Source: Ramazzottius varieornatus (lineage: Eukaryota > Tardigrada > Eutardigrada > Parachela > Ramazzottiidae). From it: a stretch of 64,000 nucleotides of DNA. Shown here piece by piece: positions 32,456-42,972 of this stretch; the stretch's first letter is position 1; the number at the start of each line of letters is the position of its first letter. Both the position numbers and the translations under genes were made by a program. The notes beneath the pieces are model-generated. The model made no database searches, was not told the origin of the DNA, and saw nothing but the letters and a program-made list of their open reading frames with translations. The stretch is taken from contig BDGG01000003.1 in NCBI GenBank assembly GCA_001949185.1, positions 5,208,221 to 5,272,220 of the forward strand. Reading direction: 5' to 3'.

Positions 32456-35400
32456 ATGGAAGATATGAGCCTTGCTCAGTTGCGCATCAGCTCGAACTTT
32501 TCTCGCACCAACAACGAGAGCTTGACCGCCGCTTCTAGCAACAACGAGCTGATCGGAATACGCTTGACTTTCGTCGTGGCAATGATCGTGTTCAGCGTAG
32601 CGGGGCTCTTCGGGAACTTGATGGCAAGTCTCCTCCGTAATTCTCTTACTAACCATCTACCGGCAATGCGGCTTTTAGCCATCGTACTTTGCAGATTATT
32701 TTCACCATTCTTCTGGCAACAGACCTTCGTACCACCAGAAACGTAGGTTGTCCAACCATTTCCGGAAAAATAATATCGCCTTAATCTGTTTTCTTGTGAA
32801 GCCGGCTAGCTGGTGGATCGCATTAGCTTTGTTTTTGACGCAGGCTTTCCTGATGAATCTTTCCGTCTCGGATCTGGTCCTAATCAGCATCGTGGTCCCC
32901 TTTAACGTCATCAGTAAGTTCTTTGTAGATCTTACTTCTTCTAAAGGTCACGGTGTCAGGGCGGTCACGCAACCCTATAGATTAGTTAAGGCGAAGGACT
33001 GGAACGTGACTTCAGTTAATTTGCTTAATTGTTCTCAATGCTGGATAAAACTGTTATTAATCGTGTTATAAGAACGTTTTAAGTTATTTGGTGACGGATG
33101 CAGGCGTGCTACGTGGTGGGCATTATTGGCACAACCGGACGAACCTTTGCATGTTCGTGGCCAGCATCTGTGCTCCGGCATGTCTCTCGGCTATTTGGTC
33201 CAACGCCGGAGTCGCATTCAACAGGTACGTCGACTAATCCAGGTTACAGCAATGTCTGAGCATGAATAGTTGTAACCCGTTGGCAGTTCACTGATATGCA
33301 CATTTGCCTGCTTTTCCTTACGCTTTGTTGGACGCAACTATTTGAATAATGCTCAGAAAAATAGGTTATTTGCTTCAGGATGCCTGGATTAAAATTCCGA
33401 CGCGGTAACTGTAGAACTAGTGAATTACTCATTTACGGTATCGAATGGTTATGGTGTTACTGTAGTTTCTGCTTTGAAGTAGAGATGTACGGCTCGCCCA
33501 AGCCAACTTGCTACCACTCATCAAATCAAGGCTTTCTCGAGTCGATTCGAAGTCCACTTCGAAACCGAATTCTCCTGCTTTAACATGCTATTTTCCACCT
33601 CCGTGAAATTCACTGGCCAGAAGTCTGTGTACAGAAATTCGGGATTGACATAAAAACTCGGGGAGGTGCAGGGTGAACAATGCACCAACTTCAGTCGTTT
33701 TTGGGTCCGTGTTCGAAAAATTATTTTCCAGTTTTCCGTTACGGTACGATCTTGCGGTACGGTTGTTGAAAATAACTAGAACAGACGTCGAACTCCTGGA
33801 AAAAAGATTGGAAGTGCACGTTTGCCGTTCTGGAACACTCCTAGAAATTTGGCCAGAAACGAGTTTTCCCGGCAAAAAGGAGGAATTCGACGGTCTTTCT
33901 TGATTCTTTCCGACCACCAACACAGTTATGCGTGTGTTTGCGTCAGTTTGGCGATGAAAACTCTACCCGGGAATGTTTGCAGACAGCATTTTACCTGCTG
34001 CGGTATGTCTTCAACACCGGAAGTCATACTGTTCAACTTTTTCGAGCTATTCCCCAATACGAGGGAAAGGTTCTAAAGTTAGCCGCCCTATACCGGGTTT
34101 GTATAGTTAGCCGTCCAAGTTCGCCTGTTCTCTACTACTCAATCCCAAACTTTCAAAGATAGATCGATAGATGAAATAATGAGCTGTCGAATGGTATTAG
34201 GCACAATCAACACGAGGAGTCAGAGAATCCAAGAGATCCGCAATTAAAAGAACGTTGAAATCTCGTGTTAAACAGCCAAGACTGACAATCAAATAGTCAA
34301 TCAAGCTATAGACGCTGCAGGCGTGGCTAACTTTGCAAACACGGCATGTGGTGGCTAAGTTTACAACCTTTACCTCGTACAGTAAAAAGTATTATAGCAC
34401 AGTCAAAGCAGCTTTGAAAGTTGCACGAAACGTGCGAAAGCACGAATGGTAAGGTCGTACTTTGAATTTTTCAGCGTGGAAATGCCAGGTGGTAGCAAGT
34501 TGGCTTGGGCGGGATGTATTTGATAGTTATTGGATTGCGAGAATCCAACCGCTGGTAAACAGATATGAAGAGAAACCCAATTCGCGGGTCGGCACCCTAA
34601 CGGGTACTGTTGCCGCCGAGGGAGGCTCAAAGGGAAGAAGACGGGAACTGGGATGATGGCAGCTCGTATCCCAAGTTCCCAACCATTGAATTACTCCCTG
34701 AGACTCAGAATGCAATGCTATAGCCTTATCTCCTTCTTTCGTGACCTACTTTCGCTTCTCCTCAGTCACATTCCATTCACAAGCTTATCTCCACTAATGT
34801 TGTACTTTGCCCTTCACTGGGCAAAGTTCAACAGAGGGGTTCAAACACAAACTTACGAACAAAACCAGCTCCGCAACGACAGCTTGTGCCCATGTTAGAC
34901 CACCTGAAGTGGTTTTACATGGGATAACATGGGGTATCAAGTCGCATGCAAGGTTTATTAGTAAGCTCTGCGAGCATCACTTAATAACCTCACACTGTAT
35001 CGGCGGCAACAATAAACAGATATGAAGAGAAAACTAAAACAAGATTATCGTATAACTCCGCATGACAGGAAAACATTTGTGATCAGTGATGTTTCACGAA
35101 CGAATCGTCTGGTTTCAGCTTTCCACCTACAGTAGCTTCAGTTTACCCAACAGAAACAAACAAATTAATTTGCTGACAAATCAATCCGTAGCAAGGTTAT
35201 AACCCTACACTTCGGGAAAGTACCCGTTTTCTGAATTACCGTTGAAACAACCCTGTACGTATCAGATTCCTTGCAGGTACTTTTACATCTGCCATTTCGG
35301 AAGCTACTCCAAGTACTTCAGCCCAGTCAAGACCTGCTTGTGGATCCTTGCAATCTGGATCATCTCCTTCTCCATCCACCTCCCCAATCACCTAGGGTAG

Positions 35401-36250
35401 ACCATTTCGCCGTGTGCTATTCTTCCATCAAACTCAACTCAATAAGAGTGATTTCCGAAGCGGCGCACAGTGTCGGTGTCAATAACTGGAAGCATGCGCC
35501 ACTTGAGAAAACAATCTGCTCGATTTCAATTGTTTTGCGCAGTCGCGCACGTTTACAGGGTTTTTTAGGGGCGGGGACGCGCGTCACTTAAAAGGCGAAC
35601 TCGACCAGTCTTTCCTGATAACTAAGCTTGCTGCTGTTCATAGATGGGGACACAACGGCTACGCGGAGCAGTTCTACCTGTGCACCCGAGAAATGACCAT
35701 GTGGTCCTACTCCACATTCTACTCCGCAGTCGGCATCGTTCTCCCTCTAGCCATCAGCTTCTACTCCTACTGCCGCATCTACGCCCTAGTCCGCAACACG
35801 ACCCAAGCTCGAAACAAGATCACTTCCGCTCAGCCCAGCCAAGCCGGTATCGAAGTGACCAAGGGACAATTCCGTGCCGAGCTGCAACTGGTCAAGACCC
35901 TCTTCCGCTCCTTTGCGGTCTGCTGCGTGGCATGGATGCCTTTAGCCATCCTTCTCGTGTTACCCGCATCAGTTAGCGGCATTCCAGCCTGGGTCTACCT
36001 CGCCACGGTCTTTTTGTCTCACGGCAGCACAGCCACGAATGCCATACTGTACTTCTGCACCAATGACAGCTTCAAGAAGGGGTTGAAGACATTCGTTCGG
36101 AAAGTACGCGGAAGAGCCACGCAAGCGGCGCCTTCGTCTGTAGGACAGCACGGTGCAACGAACCATCAACGAGCTAGCCGACCAAGCGAAGGTGGACAGC
36201 AAGAAAGGGGGCAAGCCTTTACCATCACCGGAGCTTCAAAAACCAAATAA
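32456..36250 (+). CDS. Rhodopsin-class G-protein-coupled receptor
   Basis: Six coding exons give a complete seven-helix receptor of roughly 370 residues. Exon 1 (32456-32623) holds an N-glycosylated N-terminus (NFSRTNNES) and helix 1 ending GLFGNLM. Exon 2 (32695-32742) is IIFTILLATDLRTTRN. Exon 3 (32844-32913) is helix 2, AFLMNLSVSDLVLISIVVPF. Exon 4 (33104-33224) carries helix 3 (NLCMFVASICAPACLSAIWS) up to AFNR. Exon 5 (35277-35396) completes NRYFYICHF, an NRY form of the DRY motif, and helix 4. Exon 6 (35644-36250) holds the loop Cys (EQFYLC), helix 5 (SAVGIVLPLAISFYSYCRIY), helix 6 (SFAVCCVAWMPLAILLVLP), helix 7 (STATNAILYF) and a basic tail. The NRY motif and NAILY recall the moody/Tre1/melatonin-like group, but the ligand is unknown. 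Intron 1 has a GC donor. Confidence 0.9.
33225..35276. other. Long fourth intron of the receptor gene
   Basis: This is by far the longest intron of the gene, about 2 kb, and is AT-rich. It includes an imperfect hairpin GGGAACTGGGAT ... ATCCCAAGTTCCC at about 34643-34680, and TAAACAGATATGAAGAGAAA occurs twice (near 34556 and 35015). No nested gene is supported. Confidence 0.5.
35450..35608. mobile_element. Paired-hairpin MITE, two hairpins (receptor intron 5)
   Basis: GAAGCGGCGCAC ... CATGCGCCACTTG and a diverged second unit with CAGTCGCGCACG ... GCGCGTCACTTA. Confidence 0.8.
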
Positions 36251-36407
36251 CACACAGTGCAAAATATTCTTGAAAAAATACCCCCACAAAAAAATCCAAT
36301 GACCGAATTATCGACAGATTATCAACGGAGTGTGGAACTCCATTCAGCATCAAAACATACCACCGTGCTGTGTTATACAGTCATAACGGACGAAACCAGA
36401 AGGGACG

Positions 36408-36613
36408 TCGGCAAATGATTTCAACCAGATCGTTTTCCTCGAGTGGCGCACGTCTATGGTTTTATTGGTTGGAGCCGTGCGCCACTCGGGAAACGATACC
36501 AGAACTCGACAAGATCGCCTCTCAAATGGGGCGCGCTATCAGTGTAATTAGCTGAGAGCGTGCGCCACTTCGGAAAACGATGCGGATTTATTCATTTGCC
36601 GATGTTCCCAGAT
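36408..36613. mobile_element. Paired-hairpin MITE, two hairpins
   Basis: CTCGAGTGGCGCACG ... CGTGCGCCACTCGGG (both arms changed together) and CAAATGGGGCGCGC ... GCGTGCGCCACTTCGG, with CATTTGCCGATGTTCCC at the right edge. Confidence 0.9.
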
Positions 36614-36906
36614 TGCCATTGGTCTGAACTGAAGTCAATCATTTCTAAAACGTGTCACCTTTCTCTTTGGCATTGTATTGTTGTAAGAATATCTTGTGTC
36701 ATTGACATTTTGTGCATAGCGTTCATCATTCCGTACAACCTCGTAAAGCTGGTCGCGAGTTTTCCGTACTCGATTCAGAATGTCCTTCTTCGACCTACAT
36801 CCGATAATGCAAACGCTAGAGTGTTATTGCCCAACAGGAAGAGGATGAAGTAAGGTAGCGTGGGTTACTGGTAGGTCTGTAATTGCAGTTGTATGATTGA
36901 TTGCAC

Positions 36907-39200
36907 TCACTGTAAAGCAGCCCTGAGTTGCTCAATCTTCTCATTAGCTCCATGAAGGAGTCCAGTCTTCTCAGCCAGTTCCTTCCGAACTTCCGTCAGG
37001 TTATGACTCAGATCGTCAATGACGCTCTGTTTAATTCCATCTGAAACGATAATCAGATCTTCAAACATACACCCGACCACGCTGACACAACTGGGAGGCT
37101 GGCAGACGAAAGGTACCACATTGTTATTCCCGTTGCGCACCCTCGCATCCATCAGCAATAACAAAGTGTGCTACTTGGTGAAAACAATCGAACTCCGACA
37201 ATCATTTTCTCAACTGGCGCACACTATCAGCCGAGAACACTGAAACGGTGCGCCACTTCGAAAAACAATCTCTTACACTTCGTTCGGCGACCTCGAATAC
37301 ATTATACATCAGTGGAGTTTCTTACCGGAAGTCGGAAGATTGGTACTGTTCGCGGGGGTCCTTTCGTACGCTTCCAGCCGAGCATCCTTCTCGTTGACAG
37401 CTTGAGTAAGCTTGGTAATTTCTGCATCGGTTTCTTCCTTCAGAGTCTCGTACTGCTTCAGTATGATCTGTAAACAGCGCAACAATGAAAATTGACAATC
37501 AGAGAACAGAAAGCAACAAACAACACAACTAAATTTTCCGACGACGTTAGAAGCATACGTTATTACGGTCCTGTAGGAAGCTGATCTGGTCCTTCAGCTG
37601 GACAATGGCTTCCAAAGCTTTCCGAAGCTTGTGCTTGTTCTCCTCATAGTCGTGTGTCTGAGCTGCCATGCTGATCTGCAGCTTGGTGAATTCTTGGGAC
37701 AGCGCCGACTGATCTGTGGCCACCCTGACGAAAAAAGACGAAAAGCACCAATGAAATAGACACGACAAAATTTTTGGACTGGGTTACCTGAAATCATAAG
37801 AGAACTTACTTGACTTCCGCCGCGTCAAGCTTACGTCTGAGGTCGTCCGACTCTTTACGGAAGATGTGTTTCTCGTCGGCCAGTGCTTCGTTCTGCTTCC
37901 GTAGGTCACTGAAAAGATTAAAGTTTAGTTGGATGATCAAAACAGCAATGGAAATTTCTCGACAGAAGAGTTTTCAGACCTGATTTGGGATTCGTAAGAG
38001 CGGACCTGCTTCCTGATGGTAGAGTTCAGTTCCTGCATCTTTTCGCTGTCCATTTTTTTGATTACTTTCTGGAAGGAATGAAGGTAGTGTGCGCGATCTT
38101 TCTCGCTGCAAAGACAAACCCACATAGATTTATGAGTATCGTTTATCAGCATGGATAATGATGGATTACGAGAACCGGAAGTAGACCGGAAGTGGACTTA
38201 CTGAATTTTCCTAGCGTCGACCAGCAGCTTTTCCCTACCATCTTCCAGACTGGCGACTCGACTATTGATAGTAGCCAACTGGGTTCTGAGATCGTGGTTA
38301 GCTTTCTCCAAATACTCATTTCTGCCCGCCAGAAACGACTTGTCTTTCTGGAGAAGGTTGCTTCTATCCGTCGCGCTCTGTAACTCCGCTTTCAGCTTGT
38401 CCACTCGCCTCAGAAACTTTTCCACATTATTCCTACGATAGAACATGAAATTTCTACCATAAATCAACGACTGAAAAAATGATCTATGAATAATATCTTC
38501 ATGATTCGTCGTCAGTCATTCGCTCAAAAACCTGCATACACCGAGCCCCACGGTTCATGGAGTGGGCCAGTATGCAGGTTGACGAAGCCGAAGGCATATT
38601 TTTCTGCTCAAACGCTTAACCTTTCCCGACTTCCATTCGGGACGTTCCTCAAGTCAAACGGAAGTTCGACTTCCGTTCCACTACTCCGAAAAGAAAATGT
38701 CCGATATCCGTAGTCTTTTTTCGTCGAAAGGAGGTCTGGTACAGTCGATAATCGGGCCGAAGAGACATCTCTGCGAGCGCAGAAAAACACTTTAATCATG
38801 GAGACACTGTTCCTTTTCGAGCATATCGACTTACGAGCGTGGACTCACCGCGTCCACCGAGCTCCAGTCCATGGTGTCGGCTGTTGTTCGAGGTGGTGCA
38901 GCATCTTCGTCTCCTGAAGGTCGGACGTCAGGGACAGAATCCAAAAGCTGCGTGCCATCTCCCACAATCTGGCAACGGGAAAGAATGTCACGCGACTTAC
39001 TTCGTCAATCGACGAGCGTCCGAGTTACCAATCTTCATTCAAGCAGAAGATGAGCCACTTACCTTGCCGATCGTTTCCATGTAGGACCGGAATTTGACAT
39101 CAAGCAGGAGAGCATCTTGATCTCTGGAAAGGCTAGCAGCGGGAATCTTGCTTCGCTTGCTGGTGGCGCGCAGCCCGCTGTCGCCTTCGCCGAGTTCCAT
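36907..39200 (-). CDS. Coiled-coil protein, multi-exon
   Basis: ATG at 39200 opens MELGEGDSGLRATSKRSKIP, then LLLDVKFRSYMETIGK before a GTAAGT donor. A Pro/Asp-rich exon follows (near 38970-38840). At least six exons of nearly uninterrupted heptads come next: NNVEKFLRRVDKLKAELQSA, EKANHDLRTQLATINSRVAS, FQKVIKKMDSEKMQELNSTI, LRKQNEALADEKHIFRKESD, ALSQEFTKLQISMAAQTHDY and SHNLTEVRKELAEKTGLLHG. The frame ends EKIEQLRAALQ and TGA at 36907; a GTGAGT donor overlaps this stop, so further exons are possible. About 400 residues. Coiled-coil proteins cannot be placed by eye. LZTFL1 was considered for its similar C-terminal coil, but the N-terminus does not match. A hairpin-repeat copy lies in one intron. 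Confidence 0.7.
37140..37298. mobile_element. Paired-hairpin MITE, one and a half hairpins
   Basis: A right arm AAAGTGTGCTACTTGG is followed by a full hairpin CAACTGGCGCACAC ... CGGTGCGCCACTTCG. It lies in an intron of the coiled-coil gene. Confidence 0.8.
38531..38580. repeat. ACCTGCATAC inverted repeat, second copy
   Basis: ACCTGCATAC ... GTATGCAGGTT is separated by about 30 bases of partly self-complementary sequence (CCACGGTTCATGGAGTGG). It is related to the copy at 12.3 kb and lies in an intron of the coiled-coil gene. Confidence 0.6.
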
Positions 39201-39376
39201 AATCTCTCAGTGCAGCTATTGACAGATCCTGCAATCAAAACTGGCTCGGTTGATGGTCAAAGTGTTGATTAACGTTTTGATCCAGACATTCAGCTAAAGG
39301 ACGAACATCGAAGAGGAAAGTTGAAGGAACAAACAGAGAGCTGCTGCCTGCTTGTGGTCAAATCCAAGAAAATCAA

Positions 39377-39484
39377 CATAGCTGATCAATCAAGGCATGC
39401 ACCATGCAGAAGGAAAGATCCGTTATCACGTCACTGCGGGGTACCGGAAGTCTCAGTACAGTATCAGCCACCCGTATTCGTTGC
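39377..39484. repeat. 108-bp direct repeat, left copy
   Basis: Starts CATAGCTGATCAATCAAGGC and ends CACCCGTATTCGTTGC. It appears identical to 39524-39631, offset by 147 bases. Confidence 0.95.
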
Positions 39485-39523
39485 GATGACCGCCAGTGGA
39501 TGGACCCGCTTCACCACGCGCTT
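39485..39523. other. 39-bp filler copied from the STYXL1-like gene
   Basis: The first 37 bases (GATGACCGCCAGTGGATGGA, then CCCGCTTCACCACGCGC) are identical to 43976-44012, inside an exon of the STYXL1-like gene, in the same orientation. The filler sits exactly between the two 108-bp direct repeats. Confidence 0.95.
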
Positions 39524-39631
39524 CATAGCTGATCAATCAAGGCATGCACCATGCAGAAGGAAAGATCCGTTATCACGTCACTGCGGGGTACCGGAAGTCT
39601 CAGTACAGTATCAGCCACCCGTATTCGTTGC
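39524..39631. repeat. 108-bp direct repeat, right copy
   Basis: Second copy of the unit at 39377-39484, with no difference seen. It is followed by unique sequence (ACTTTTGTAACTG). Confidence 0.95.
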
Positions 39632-39700
39632 ACTTTTGTAACTGTTGGACCATCTCTTCTTCTTTCAATCTTGTCAGGCTTATTCTGGTTTTTCCCCCAA

Positions 39701-40493
39701 AGATGGCTGCTGTGATGAAGGACTATGAAGAGCGACGTAAGGATTCCTGGAAGTGGTAGAAATGGAAACGTGCAAAGCTTGTGGCGACCAGCTACCAAAG
39801 ATGCCCAGCAGGAGGGGAAAAATCCAGCATTTTAGAGCTTTCATCAAGGTTGCGGCGAAGTTTAAGGAGGACACGGAACACCTGGATGAAACGCGTAAGA
39901 TTTAACGATGCACAATTCTTCGAATTGAAAAACTCAAAGCGACTTTCACGTTGTATGTGATGGAAAGAGTCATGGGCGACTTTGGGAGGGGTATCAGGCC
40001 AACTGGGCCGAATAAACCGCCGTCGGCACACGCCCTGGAAGCCCTGAACAGCGTGAGACTGTTCCAGTATCTGATTGGCCCTGCAGACCTGCTATAATCT
40101 ATGTATTGTCTGGCTTGGAAAGTAAGAGGGACCAGAGCCGCCAACGTTTTGAAGGAGGAGGGCTTCCGCGCAAGGTTGATGAGAGCCTTTAAAAAACATC
40201 ACCTATAAGAAGATGTTGTCATCGTGAAAAGTGCAATACAGCCCTCCTGAAGGAAATTGATGCCATCTGCAAACAACCGACCAGAGCGTATAAGAAGCCT
40301 CGAAAGAGTGCTTTGCAGTCCTTCGACTTGGAATGCTTCCGTGAGGGGAAGCCAGGCTTCGTCAATGAGAAGAGCGCGGTCATCTGCCATGGTGCTGACG
40401 GCGGCGGGTGTCGCCACCCAGAGAAAAACACCATCTATCCACCCTTTTTCGCCGCTGACTTCGCCCTGATGTACGTACGCGTTCTGTATCGAT
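39701..40493 (+). pseudogene. Coding-like fragments of an unrecognised gene
   Basis: Several short plus-strand frames follow one another and read like protein. METCKACGDQLPKMPSRRGK is at about 39760, with a CxxCG pair that could begin a zinc ribbon. MERVMGDFGRGIRP is at about 39959, followed by SAHALEALNSVRLFQYLIGP. MYCLAWKVRGTRAANVL is at about 40101. NTALLKEIDAICKQPTRAYK starts near 40228 and continues to HGADGGGCRHPEKNTIYP and a TGA near 40493. Stops separate the fragments and splice sites are not convincing throughout, so this may be a decayed gene or a compact multi-exon gene. No family is recognised. Confidence 0.35.
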
Positions 40494-40669
40494 GAAAATG
40501 GTAACAGGATAAAAAGAGGATAATTTGAACAATCGAGGAAATTTTCGGAATAACTTTCAACAATTTGGCCTCGCGGAGGTGGGTGGCGAGCGAGGAAAAA
40601 AGAGAAATCCAACATGCGCATTTTTCGCCACATACTGCGCGAGGTTTCACGAGACCGACATGAGCACTT

Positions 40670-41939
40670 TTAAGATGATTCTTCCTCGCCTTGCTGCTCA
40701 ACCCTGTCCGCTTCGACCATGGCGTACTCCCACCAAGCCAACAAGCGAAGCGTTAAAGGCTTCAGTGTCCCGAATTGTAAATCGTTCACATGGGGGATCT
40801 TGATGTCATCTCCGCCACACAGCTGAGGCTCATGTCTGCAACGAAAGCGGTGAACGAAACGTACAACAGTGTCATCCTAAGTCACGCACGTTGCTGCTGT
40901 CATTGATGGAAGCGTGCGCCATTTAACATGCCGAACTTGTGAGTAGCGCACATTCTCATTGCTATCGGCCGGAAGCGTGCGCCACTTGACCCATAGCAAC
41001 CTCGTGCGTTTCGTTTGGCGTCCTCCCAGTGGACACAAATGTTTGCACATACCTTCTCAGGAGCCGGTCCAGCATATCAAAAGTCCTTAGCGTATCCTCC
41101 TGCCATCGTTGCGCTATCCTCTGTTTCAAAGTCTTACGATCGCTTCCGGACACAGGAGGCATAGCTTCTTGTAACGCTGGAGCCAAAAGTTGCAGAAACT
41201 CATCGACATCGCTCATGACACTGGAAAACTTTCGCAGCCGCGCACCACCATCCATACTCTCGTTTTCGGCGAACAGCCGACTAGGCATCATATCGGCTTG
41301 CGTAATATTCAGAGGTGAATCAGTCGAGGGACTGATTGAATCGTAGAGCAGGAACATGTACACACCATACAAGTACACATTCTGCAAGACTAAACGTTGC
41401 ACACGTTGCAGAGCACTCCACAAGCCGCTACCGAAGATACCGATGTTGAAGGTTACACTACGAATGACGACTGTCGATTGCGGACGGACGTTCTCCGGTC
41501 GAGGCCAGAAGTATCGCACGATTTGACCAATGGACAGACACTGCTGCTTGGAGGGTTGGTCGAACTCTGGACGAGAAAAAGCCTTACTGACTGTAACTGC
41601 TTTAGCTGTGACTGCTTCGGTCATGACTGTTTTGGCCACTCGTTTGGGCATACTGCGTGGTCCATTTCCTCTTTTCTGTTCTGTAACGGTAGGCAGGTCT
41701 GCGCTTAGTGAGGCTTCCTCCGCACCAAGGATCAGAAGAACCCGGATGTATGGACCCATAGAAGCGTAAGCAGTCTTGTGGTAGACGAACGGTCCGCGAA
41801 ACTGGCCGTCGGCAGGAGATGGTTCGACAAAGTGGATGACGACGCCTTTCTTCCGGTATTCGGGCAGGAACTCGGTCAGCACCGTGCGAAACTTCCGGCA
41901 AACCCTGCCAATGCAAAATACGTGGACCAAGTAGAACAT
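40670..41939 (-). CDS. Unrecognised 350-residue protein, two exons
   Basis: Exon 1 (41939-41053) begins MFYLVHVFCIGRVCRKFRTV, preceded by an AT-rich TTTATAAATA box. It reads LTEFLPEYRKKGVVIHFVEP, FRGPFVYHKTAYASMGPYIR, NIGIFGSGLWSALQRVQRLV and YLYGVYMFLLYDS, then a polar helical part (SDVDEFLQLLAPALQEAMPP). It ends DRLLR at a GTATGT donor. Exon 2 (40835-40670) joins in phase: HEPQLCGGDDIKIPHVNDLQ, FGTLKPLTLRLLAWWEYAMV, ending EQQGEEESS and TAA. Without splicing the frame would run into a hairpin-repeat copy and end there, so the intron matters. The sequence is intact and well spliced, which argues for a real gene, but I recognise no family. Two weakly hydrophobic segments do not clearly span a membrane. 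Confidence 0.65.
40868..41030. mobile_element. Paired-hairpin MITE, two hairpins
   Basis: TAAGTCACGCACG ... GCGTGCGCCATTTA and TGAGTAGCGCACA ... GCGTGCGCCACTTG. It makes up most of the 217-base intron of the 350-residue gene. Confidence 0.85.
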
Positions 41940-42027
41940 TTATTTATAAATATCGTCGAACAGTCGTCCCGACCCTGAGCGTTTTGAACCTGTACAGGCC
42001 GTCTGCAACTGGATTCATCCGCACTGC

Positions 42028-42212
42028 CTTTTTTCCGAAGTGGCGCACTCTCTCAGCCAGTAACACTTGTAGCGTGCACCACTTGAGGAAACAGCCCAAT
42101 CGGTGTTTGAAGATGGTTTTCCCAAGTGGCGCATGCGCTAAGCTGATATCAATGGAAATGTGCGCCACCTTAGATGACGCTCTGGATGAGATCATTTGCG
42201 GACGTCCCGTAA
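42028..42212. mobile_element. Paired-hairpin MITE, two hairpins
   Basis: GAAGTGGCGCACT ... GCGTGCACCACTTG and CAAGTGGCGCATG ... ATGTGCGCCACCTT, with CATTTGCGGACGTCCCG at the right edge. Confidence 0.85.
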
Positions 42213-42261
42213 TAAGATTTCATACCACCACAGCACAGTAAATACAACCATGAGAGTTCTT

Positions 42262-42678
42262 TCAAGGATTTGTTTTTATTTTGTACCTTTCACAAGTGAT
42301 CAAAGAGGGGAAGTCCATATGACGAAAGATGTCCATCAGCAGGGAGTTCCTCACTCCACGGAAGCCTTTTGAAGCGAGGAAGCGGATGTTTTCTTCGAAG
42401 CTGTTGAGAGCATGTTGGTCAGGTGTCAGGACTTGCGCAGGCTGTGAAAGAAGGAATTGTTGTTGGTGCTGGAGGTCCACGTTATTCCACAACTTGATCT
42501 TCAGCTTCATAGTCTGGACTCCAGAAGAAAGCGCCATGTCGGCCACCACAGGAAGCTCGCATAATAAGACAGGTACCTTCGAGTTGGCTGGCTTGGTAGT
42601 GCTATCCAAAGTTGAGGTCTCGACGGGACGACCTCGCTTGGCGAAATACCGTCTCTTCTGTTGGTTACGGTCCTCCAT
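42262..42678 (-). CDS. Unrecognised 138-residue protein
   Basis: ATG at 42678 opens MEDRNQQKRRYFAKRGRPVE. The single open frame includes VPVLLCELPVVADMALSSGV, MKLKIKLWNNVDLQHQQQFL and EENIRFLASKGFRGVRNSLL, and stops at 42262 after KIKTNP. The composition is normal for a soluble protein, with a basic N-terminus. It lies between two minus-strand genes and could be a separate small gene or the last exon of the STYXL1-like gene if that gene splices past its 42973 stop. No family is recognised. Confidence 0.5.
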   Translation of the reverse strand: MEDRNQQKRRYFAKRGRPVETSTLDSTTKPANSKVPVLLCELPVVADMALSSGVQTMKLKIKLWNNVDLQHQQQFLLSQPAQVLTPDQHALNSFEENIRFLASKGFRGVRNSLLMDIFRHMDFPSLITCERYKIKTNP

Positions 42679-42972
42679 TCTTGGTACTTTAGCGCTTCGG
42701 GAAAAAACCGGCAACAAGGGTGAAGGAATGATCAAGACAGCAAAAGCCCAACGTGGGAGCAAAGAAATGTGGATGGACAAGCAAGCTGGTATAGAGTGCA
42801 GGGAAGTAATCCTGACGACATTGAATCAAGCTACAACCGAAAGCTGTGCTGCACCGGCTTCGAACACAACAACAGACGCGGATGTACCTAATGCCACTAT
42901 ATTCTTTTCTTTTATTCGCTCTCTGTTTCTGTGGTTTTACTGCAAGTGGTCACGGCTCACTTCCAATGGATT

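Noticed and set aside
36907-39200. Coiled-coil gene called as LZTFL1
   Set aside because: The C-terminal coil is similar in style, but the N-terminus lacks the LZTFL1 start region; coiled coils match each other by composition.
40962-41052. C-terminal residues TPNETHEVAMGQVAHASGR as part of the 350-residue gene
   Set aside because: They are read from a hairpin-MITE copy past a good GTATGT donor; splicing to 40835 gives an in-phase, protein-like end.
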